Of a stretch of 64,000 nt of DNA, positions 58,879-64,000 are shown in pieces. The notes beneath the pieces were generated by a model that ran no database searches, was not told the origin of the DNA, and saw only the letters and a list, made by a program, of their open reading frames with translations. The DNA is from Pelomonas sp. Root1444 (GTDB lineage Bacteria; Pseudomonadota; Gammaproteobacteria; Burkholderiales; Burkholderiaceae_C). The translations under genes and the position numbers were made by a program. The first letter of the stretch is position 1. Every line of letters starts with the position of its first letter. The stretch lies in the NCBI RefSeq assembly GCF_001426885.1, contig NZ_LMFP01000001.1:549812-613811 (forward strand), read 5' to 3'.

Positions 58879-59610
58879 ATGGAAGACGAGATCAACGGAT
58901 GGAACATCGGTCGTGCAAGCCGGACGTGGACCGGGCCGGAAGGCCTGGAGAAACTCAATCGCCTACCCGGTCGCCTGGAAATGGATCACGGCAAGCTTTG
59001 CCTCGACAAGGCAGAACGACTCACGCTGTTGGCCGGCTTGCTTGAGAACTTTGGGCTCGACGAGGTGGTCAAGCTCGGCCGTCTGCAAGACTGGCAGGAG
59101 GCGATTGCCGCGCGTGCAAGCGCCAGCCCCGAGCTACCGGCTCCCGGGCCGAGGCCGACGCCGGCCAGTCACTGGAACTGTCGCGTCATCGAATTCCCGT
59201 CGGATGAAGAGACTTGGTTTGCGATCCACGAGGTTTATTACGAATACGGCGTGCCCGTCGCTTACAGCAAATCGCCCGCCGAGGCGGGCTGGACGGACGA
59301 TGATGGTCCGGAGGCGGGGCTCAATCGGCTGGACAAATTCAGCGAGGCGCTGAAGAAGCCGGTCTTGAAGTGCGCCGACTTTGAAAACGCTCGGGCCAAA
59401 GCGACGCTGCTGAACAAGCTCTGTCAGATGATCGACCAAAGCGGTGGCGAAGTTGACATGACTGCCCTTTCGGCTTGGCTGAATGCTTGGCTCAATGAGC
59501 CCTTGCCCGAGCTCAATGGCGCCACGCCGGCGCAGGCGATGTACAGCGAGGACGGCCTGCGCCAGGTTGAAACCCTGCTCGAACGAATGCGCGGAGGCCG
59601 GTGTGCGTGA
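58879..59610 (+). CDS. Composite hypothetical protein with antitoxin-like C-terminus
   Basis: 243 aa in three parts. Residues 1-75 include GRLEMDHGKLCLDKAERLTLLAGLLENFG, of which GKLCLDKAERLTLLAGLLEN is the key stretch, resembling a common small hypothetical. Residues ~100-180 (HWNCRVIEF, FAIHEVYYEYGVPVAYSKSP) resemble another. The last ~45 (WLNEPLPELNGATPAQAM, then EDGLRQVETLLERM) recall the toxin-binding end of Xre/MbcA/ParS antitoxins. The mix could be a natural fusion or a product of rearrangement. No partner toxin is recognised nearby. Confidence 0.55.
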   Translation: MEDEINGWNIGRASRTWTGPEGLEKLNRLPGRLEMDHGKLCLDKAERLTLLAGLLENFGLDEVVKLGRLQDWQEAIAARASASPELPAPGPRPTPASHWNCRVIEFPSDEETWFAIHEVYYEYGVPVAYSKSPAEAGWTDDDGPEAGLNRLDKFSEALKKPVLKCADFENARAKATLLNKLCQMIDQSGGEVDMTALSAWLNAWLNEPLPELNGATPAQAMYSEDGLRQVETLLERMRGGRCA

Positions 59611-59827
59611 AATGTATAGCGACGTCCCGTTGAACGTGCCGCTGCCGTCGGACGGACTGACGGTCGGCGCTCACGGGGTCGTGGTCCATGTACACGGCCA
59701 AGGGGAGGCTTATGACGCTGAGTTCATGACTCCCGCTGGCGACACGATCGCAGTCGTCACGGTCGCGGAGGAGCAGCTGGAACCATCACCTCAAAATGCC
59801 GAGGCGGCTGCTGCGTGCCAGTCATAG
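59603..59827 (+). CDS. DUF4926 domain small protein
   Basis: About 74 aa from GTG 59603 (GGAGG site 5 bp upstream) or 71 from ATG 59612. The pattern VPLPSDGLTVGAHGVVVHVH, then EAYDAEFMTPAGDT, fits DUF4926, a small SH3-like barrel. Its 5' end overlaps the preceding gene by 8 bp, so they are likely co-translated. DUF4926 genes often neighbour toxin-antitoxin-like genes; the function is unknown. Confidence 0.65.
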   Translation: MREMYSDVPLNVPLPSDGLTVGAHGVVVHVHGQGEAYDAEFMTPAGDTIAVVTVAEEQLEPSPQNAEAAAACQS

Positions 59828-59919
59828 AGATGTTCTACAACCCCAAGCGGCGCCACGGCACGGCCAACCGCTGGCGACCGGCCAGCCACTACTTGAAGGT
59901 CGGGACCAGGCTGGTCTGA
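59821..59919 (+). pseudogene. IS3-family transposase remnant (C-terminal end)
   Basis: About 32 codons read VIEMFYNPKRRHGTANRWRP and on to a stop at 59917-59919. They match the conserved C-terminus of IS3 OrfB (IE.FYN..RRH). Nothing of the catalytic core is present, so this is a scar of an insertion sequence. Confidence 0.75.
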
Positions 59920-60378
59920 GACGTTCGCCGCCGAAGGCGTGAACAGCGGCGACAACGAATACCGGGCATCCAGCGCCGGTAGTCTCGACCGACTGCTTCA
60001 TCTCCGATGCCTGCCGCCCGATATGGGTCGACGAGCTGGGGGTGAGGCACCGAACGACTGCTCTCGCCGACCGGCTCCTGCCTAGCGTGACCTTTTGCCT
60101 TCGCCGCCCCTCCGTCTGGGCCGGCAGCTACGTGCCCGAAGCGGACGTCGGCACAGGCCAACCACGCTTCCAGAAAGCTGCCGCTCAACGTTCAGGCTCA
60201 GCGGGTGGCTAACCGTCCGCTGGAGCGCACGGTTAGCCACCCGTCTTAGCCCGGCCCTGCAGTTAGCCTGGTGCGAACTCGCCGTGACTGAGGTGATGAG
60301 AGCGGAGTCACGCTACTGCGTCCTGAAATGAGTCCCTGGGATCAAGGACGTGGAACCTCATGCCCAGCATCACAGCCA
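59920..60378. other. Gene-free stretch with remnants
   Basis: No credible gene is seen in these ~460 bp. The short readings have no family features. The only clear structure is the 15-bp stem hairpin at 60202-60243. The stretch probably represents decayed insertion DNA between the patchwork region and the host-like LysR operon. Confidence 0.5.
60202..60243. repeat. Perfect 15-bp inverted repeat with 12-nt loop
   Basis: cgggtggctaaccgt (60202-60216) and acggttagccacccg (60229-60243) pair completely, followed by TCTTA. It could be a terminator for leftward or rightward transcription, or an end of a small element. No T-run is long enough to decide. Confidence 0.6.
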
Positions 60379-61302
60379 TCATTGGCAGCGAGCCTGCCGA
60401 CGCCTCCACGGGGGCGGTGCCAGCGACTGGCGCAGCATGGCCAGAAAGGCGGTCGTGCGCGCGCTGCGTCCAAAGCGCGTTCCCAGCAGGGCCACGACAT
60501 CCGCAGGCGGCACTTCCCAGGCAGGCAGCACGCGCTTGAGGTGGCCGGCGGCGAGGTCGGCGGCGACATGCCACTCCGACCGGATCGCCACACCCTGGCC
60601 TGCCAGCGCCCATTCACGCACCACGGCGCCGTCGTTGCTGCACAGGGTCGGATGGATGCGCACGGTGGCCGGCTCGCGCGACGTGTGCGTGAAGCGCCAC
60701 AGCGTCACGTCCTCGTCGTTCTCCCGGACGACAAGGCAGCGGTGGCTGGCCAGGTCTTCCGGGGACCGAATGGCCGGGGCCTTGGCGAGATAGGCGGGGC
60801 TGGCGCAGAGCATTCGCCGGTTGGGCGCCAGCGTCGTGACGATCTGGCCAAGCGGGCCCTGCGGGCCGATGTGGATAACGACGTCGTTGCTCTCGACCAG
60901 GCGGGTGCCCGGATGGTCGGACAAGTCCAGCGCCACCGTCACACGAGGGTGCGCCTGCGCAAAGGCGTCGAGCACCGGCGCTACGTGAAGCCTGCCGAAG
61001 CCGTGCGGCGCCGCCACCCGCAGATGCCCGCCGACGGCGTTCTTGCGATCACACAAGGCCTCGGTGAGGGCCTCCATCGCGTCGGCCACGATCGCGCCGT
61101 GCGATGCGACGAGCGCGCCTTCGTCGGTCAGCGTCATCTTGCGGCTCGAGCGATCAATCAGCCGGATGCCGAGCCGCGCTTCCAACGCTCGCAGGCGCTG
61201 GGTCACGGCGGGCGGCGTCACGTCCAGCTTCCGGGCCGCTTCGGCGAGCGATGCCGAGCGGGACAGCACGTTGAAGAAGCGCAAGTCCTCTGAGCTGATC
61301 AT
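60379..61302 (-). CDS. LysR family transcriptional regulator
   Basis: 307-aa regulator with N-terminal helix-turn-helix (about residues 3-62, SLAEAARKLDVTPPAVTQRLRALE) and an effector domain. The extreme C-terminus is Arg/Pro-rich. It is divergent from the DSD1-family gene with ~120 bp between, which strongly suggests it controls that operon, probably responding to an amino acid. Gene content and base use look host-like. Confidence 0.88.
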   Translation of the reverse strand: MISSEDLRFFNVLSRSASLAEAARKLDVTPPAVTQRLRALEARLGIRLIDRSSRKMTLTDEGALVASHGAIVADAMEALTEALCDRKNAVGGHLRVAAPHGFGRLHVAPVLDAFAQAHPRVTVALDLSDHPGTRLVESNDVVIHIGPQGPLGQIVTTLAPNRRMLCASPAYLAKAPAIRSPEDLASHRCLVVRENDEDVTLWRFTHTSREPATVRIHPTLCSNDGAVVREWALAGQGVAIRSEWHVAADLAAGHLKRVLPAWEVPPADVVALLGTRFGRSARTTAFLAMLRQSLAPPPWRRRQARCQ

Positions 61303-61423
61303 TCAGTCTGGCCTTAATGTTGCATGCAGGGTGCGTAAATTGTAGTTAGCGGCTATCCCCCGCATCATTCGATCCAGTTCATCGGCCCATGCCGGTACGC
61401 AGGGCACCACTGGAGGCACGAAA

Positions 61424-62608
61424 TTGGTTCACACAGCATTCGCAACGGCGGCGCAAGCCGAAGAAACAGCCACCACGCTCGAAGACCTGGCAACACCCTG
61501 TCTCGTCCTTGATGCCACTCGGATGGAGCGCAACGTCGCCCGCCTGAAGGCCAGGCTCGACGGCCTCGGGGTCACGCTGCGGCCCCACCTCAAGACATGC
61601 AAGTCCGTCGACGTGGCGCGCCGGGTGATGACGTCGCCAGCCGGGCCAGCCACCGTGTCGACACTCCGTGAGGCCGAGCAGTTCGCCGCAGCCGGCGTGC
61701 GCGACATCCTGTATGCGGTCGGCGTTGCGCCGGCGAAGCTGCCGCAGGTGCTCGCCTTGCGCGCCCGGGGCGCTGACGTTGCCGTGGTGCTGGACACCGT
61801 GGAGCAGGCGCAGGCCGTCGCCCAGGCTTCACGCAGCGCAGGCACGCGCATTCCGGCGCTCATCGAGATCGACTGCGACGGCCATCGCTCCGGCGTGCGC
61901 CCCGACGACGCCCAGCGGTTGCTCGACATCGGCCGCGCCCTTGAGGCCGGGGCGGAGCTGCGCGGCGTGCTGACCCATGCCGGGGGTAGCTACGCCGCCA
62001 GCGGCAGCGAGGCCTTGCGGCAGTGTGCCGAGACCGAGCGGCGCAGCGTGGTCGACGCCGCTGCGATCCTTCGCGCCGCCGGCCTGCCTTGCCCCGTGGT
62101 CAGTGTCGGCTCCACGCCGACGGCCCATCACGCCACCGATCTCGCCGGCGTGACCGAGGTCCGGGCGGGCGTGTTCGTGTTCTTTGATCTGGTGATGGCG
62201 GGCATTGGCGTCTGCCAGGTCAGCGACATCGCGCTGTCGGTGCTGGCCACGGTCATTGGCCACCAGCGCGACAAGGGCTGGATCCTGATCGATGCCGGCT
62301 GGATGGCCTTGTCGCAGGACCGGGGCACGCGCCGGCAGGCTGTCGATCAAGGCTACGGACTGGTCTGCGACATGGCGGGTGTGCCTTATGCGGACCTGAT
62401 CGTCGGCGACGCTAACCAGGAGCACGGCATCCTCATGGTGCGGCCAGGCTCGGATGGCCTGCTGCCGGACCTCGCCATCGGCGACCGCGTGCGGATCCTG
62501 CCGAACCATGCCTGCGCCACGGGCGCCCAGCACCGGGGCTATCACGTCGTTCGCGGCACCTCAGGCCGCGTGGAGGCGGAATGGCCGCGCTTCGGGGGAT
62601 GGCAATGA
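61424..62608 (+). CDS. DSD1 family PLP-dependent enzyme (D-threonine aldolase / D-serine dehydratase-like)
   Basis: Fold-type III PLP enzyme, 394 aa. The PLP lysine lies in RPHLKTCKS (after a TPCLVLD opening). The alanine-racemase-like barrel is followed by a C-terminal beta domain with DQEHG-like NQEHG and RILPNHAC, the metal-binding His/Cys site of D-serine dehydratases and D-threonine aldolases. It starts at TTG 61424 with GGAGG upstream. The substrate is probably a D-hydroxy amino acid; the choice between dehydratase and aldolase is open. Confidence 0.85.
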   Translation: MVHTAFATAAQAEETATTLEDLATPCLVLDATRMERNVARLKARLDGLGVTLRPHLKTCKSVDVARRVMTSPAGPATVSTLREAEQFAAAGVRDILYAVGVAPAKLPQVLALRARGADVAVVLDTVEQAQAVAQASRSAGTRIPALIEIDCDGHRSGVRPDDAQRLLDIGRALEAGAELRGVLTHAGGSYAASGSEALRQCAETERRSVVDAAAILRAAGLPCPVVSVGSTPTAHHATDLAGVTEVRAGVFVFFDLVMAGIGVCQVSDIALSVLATVIGHQRDKGWILIDAGWMALSQDRGTRRQAVDQGYGLVCDMAGVPYADLIVGDANQEHGILMVRPGSDGLLPDLAIGDRVRILPNHACATGAQHRGYHVVRGTSGRVEAEWPRFGGWQ

Positions 62609-63012
62609 ACCACGTGCTGACTCACCTGGCGCCCAGGCCGGCTGGCCACTACACGCAGGCCATCGTGTCGCAAGGGCTGGTGTTCGTGTCGGGCCAGTTG
62701 CCGATCCGGCCCGACGGGCAGCCGGTGGCCGACGATGGCTTCGAGGCGCAGGCGCGGCAGGCGATCCAGAACATGCTGGAGGTGCTGCGCGCTGCGGGCG
62801 GCAAGCCGCAGGATCTGGTCAAGGTGACGGCCTACATCGTCGGGGTCACCAACTGGCCCCGATTCAACGCGGTGTACGCCTCGATGCTGCCGGACGCCTG
62901 CCCGGCGCGCACCGTCGTGCCCGTGCCCGAACTGCACTACGGCTACCTGGTCGAGGTGGACGCCATCGCGGCACGCCAGGCCAATGCCGATACGTCAGCC
63001 AGCGCCGCATGA
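62605..63012 (+). CDS. RidA family deaminase
   Basis: Hydrolyses reactive enamine/imine intermediates from PLP enzymes and amino-acid oxidases. About 135 aa, with SQGLVFVSGQLPIRPDG, NMLEVLRAAG and CPARTVVPVPELHYG (catalytic Arg in the last). It overlaps the DSD1 gene (ATGA) and the GNAT gene, a logical partner of dehydratases that release enamines. Starts at 62581 and 62599 are also possible. Confidence 0.87.
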   Translation: MNHVLTHLAPRPAGHYTQAIVSQGLVFVSGQLPIRPDGQPVADDGFEAQARQAIQNMLEVLRAAGGKPQDLVKVTAYIVGVTNWPRFNAVYASMLPDACPARTVVPVPELHYGYLVEVDAIAARQANADTSASAA

Positions 63013-63890
63013 ACACCGCAGCAACGCCCTCGACCACGGATCACACGGATCACTCGGACGGCGCCGTGGTCCTGCTTCCCTTCGCCAAGCCGCACCTGCA
63101 AGGCGCCCTGAGGTTGTCGCAGGAAATGGACTGGCCCTACCGGCTGGAGGACTGGGCCATTGCGCTTGAACTCGGGCAGGGCTTCGTGCTGCAACGCGGC
63201 ACCGAGGTCATCGGAACGGCGGCCTGGTGGGCCTACGGTACGGCGCACGCGTCGGCGGGCATGGTCATCGTTTCCAAGTCCGCCCAGGGTCGAGGTTATG
63301 GGGCGCGATTGATGGATGCGCTGCTGGCGGCGGCGCAACCGCGCACCGTCGTGCTGAACTCGACGGTCGAAGGCATGGTGCTCTATGAGCGGCGCGGCTT
63401 CGCCCGCGTGGGCGATATCCGCCAGCATCAAGGCATTCCCGAGGGCGGCCACAGGTCATCGGCGGGCGTCGTCCAGGCCACGGCGCCGCAGCACGTCGAC
63501 GCCATCGCACAGCTCGACGAGCACGCCACCGGGTGGTCGCGCCGACGCATGCTGAATCGGCTCCTCCAGGCGGGCAGGGGTTACGTGCTTCTGCGTGGGG
63601 GCCAGCCATGTGGATACGCCGTCTCGCGCCCATTCGGCCGCGGCCATGTCATCGGCCCGGTTGTCGCTGACGGCCCGGCCGATGCCCGAGCCTTGATCGA
63701 GACCGCGTTGGCGGACCTCGGGCCGGTGTTCGCCCGCGTCGACACCCCCGCCGACTCGCAGCTGGGCGAGTGGCTCGAGGCCATCGGCCTGCGGTCGGTC
63801 GGTGATGCCACCACGATGGTGCTCGGCTCTCGCATGCCGCGCCAAGGCCCGGCCCGCGTGTTCGCCCTGGCCAACCAGTCATTCAACTAG
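63009..63890 (+). CDS. GNAT family N-acetyltransferase (two-domain)
   Basis: 293-aa protein. The N-terminal GNAT domain (about residues 20-150) has the acetyl-CoA loop SAQGRGYGARLMDAL and LYERRGFARVG. The C-terminal half (about 155-290) looks like a second, degenerate acetyltransferase-like domain (YVLLRGGQPCGYAVSR). It overlaps the RidA gene by four bases. It might modify an amino acid or its breakdown product; unproven. Confidence 0.8.
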   Translation: MNTAATPSTTDHTDHSDGAVVLLPFAKPHLQGALRLSQEMDWPYRLEDWAIALELGQGFVLQRGTEVIGTAAWWAYGTAHASAGMVIVSKSAQGRGYGARLMDALLAAAQPRTVVLNSTVEGMVLYERRGFARVGDIRQHQGIPEGGHRSSAGVVQATAPQHVDAIAQLDEHATGWSRRRMLNRLLQAGRGYVLLRGGQPCGYAVSRPFGRGHVIGPVVADGPADARALIETALADLGPVFARVDTPADSQLGEWLEAIGLRSVGDATTMVLGSRMPRQGPARVFALANQSFN

Positions 63891-63933
63891 GAGACACCGC
63901 GATGCCGCGATCAATGACGAACGAGAAGTCGGC

Positions 63934-64000
63934 ATGAAGCTGGCGTCCTATTGGCTGGAGACATCGGAGCCCTTCAAGAGCGGCGCCCAGGGGCCGGTAG
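63934..64000 (+). CDS. FAD-dependent oxidoreductase, partial (cut by window edge)
   Basis: Only the first 22 codons are visible: KLASYWLETSEPF and GAQGPV. This opening resembles FAD-binding amino-acid oxidoreductases of the DadA-like type (SYWLDTAPPF). The place after a PLP enzyme and RidA fits amino-acid oxidation. It starts at ATG 63934; a short upstream reading at 63914 ends immediately. The identity rests on a very short piece. Confidence 0.5.
   Translation, partial: MKLASYWLETSEPFKSGAQGPV

Noticed and set aside
60202-60243. Integron attC-like site
   Set aside because: The arms lack the conserved attC core (GTTRRRY arrangement) and there is no integrase or cassette array.

Overview
The window looks like a chromosome segment of a high-GC betaproteobacterium, probably Burkholderiales (Rubrivivax/Roseateles/Leptothrix type). 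This is inferred from codon bias, a PhaM-type PHA granule protein, the dapF-DUF484-xerC cluster and GcvA-like LysR regulators. There are no rRNA or tRNA genes and no CRISPR array that I can see.

Positions 1-33961 are ordinary host chromosome. They hold a MacB-type ABC efflux cassette (ATPase, TolC-like protein, two permeases), a DUF6279 lipoprotein, a membrane-anchored retropepsin, a TraB/GumN protein, PhaM and a LysR regulator. Next comes a lactate/glycolate operon (lctP-glcD-glcE-pgm-glcF) with phosphoglucomutase set inside it. An alginate-lyase-like lipoprotein, a chemoreceptor, metK, an LpxL-type acyltransferase and a two-component system follow, then DUF2147 and CcdA-TlpA proteins. The stretch ends with dapF-DUF484-xerC, a predicted beta-barrel protein, an RlmI-like methyltransferase, and an Lrp regulator divergent from glmS.

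A Tn7-like transposon starts just downstream of glmS. Positions 34003-34104 carry about five ~20-bp repeats at 20-21 nt spacing, as expected for a TnsB-bound end. The transposition genes lie 13-21 kb further in: a TniQ protein, a longer TnsD-like protein, a BcepMu gp16-like regulator, tnsA, tnsB and tnsC. Between the end and these genes is a defence-type cargo. It comprises a three-gene ubiquitin-like conjugation operon (poly-ubiquitin-like protein fused to an E2; JAB peptidase fused to an E1; DUF6527), a HigB toxin with a HigA-ImmA/IrrE fusion, and a type I restriction-modification locus. That locus has two specificity subunits and a YgjP-like metallopeptidase. An XRE regulator follows. No Cas gene is present, so targeting is presumably by protein.

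Positions 55.2-60.4 kb are a patchwork: an H-NS-like gene, a nuclease with a transmembrane segment, a zinc-ribbon protein, a frameshifted YggL gene, an antitoxin-like composite protein, a DUF4926 protein, and remnants of IS21-like and IS3 elements. I could not find the distal transposon end, so the border between element and chromosome is open here.

Positions 60.4-64.0 kb look host-like again. A LysR regulator is divergent from a likely amino-acid (D-amino-acid or hydroxy-amino-acid) catabolic operon: a DSD1-family PLP enzyme, a RidA protein, a GNAT protein and the start of an FAD oxidoreductase cut by the window edge.
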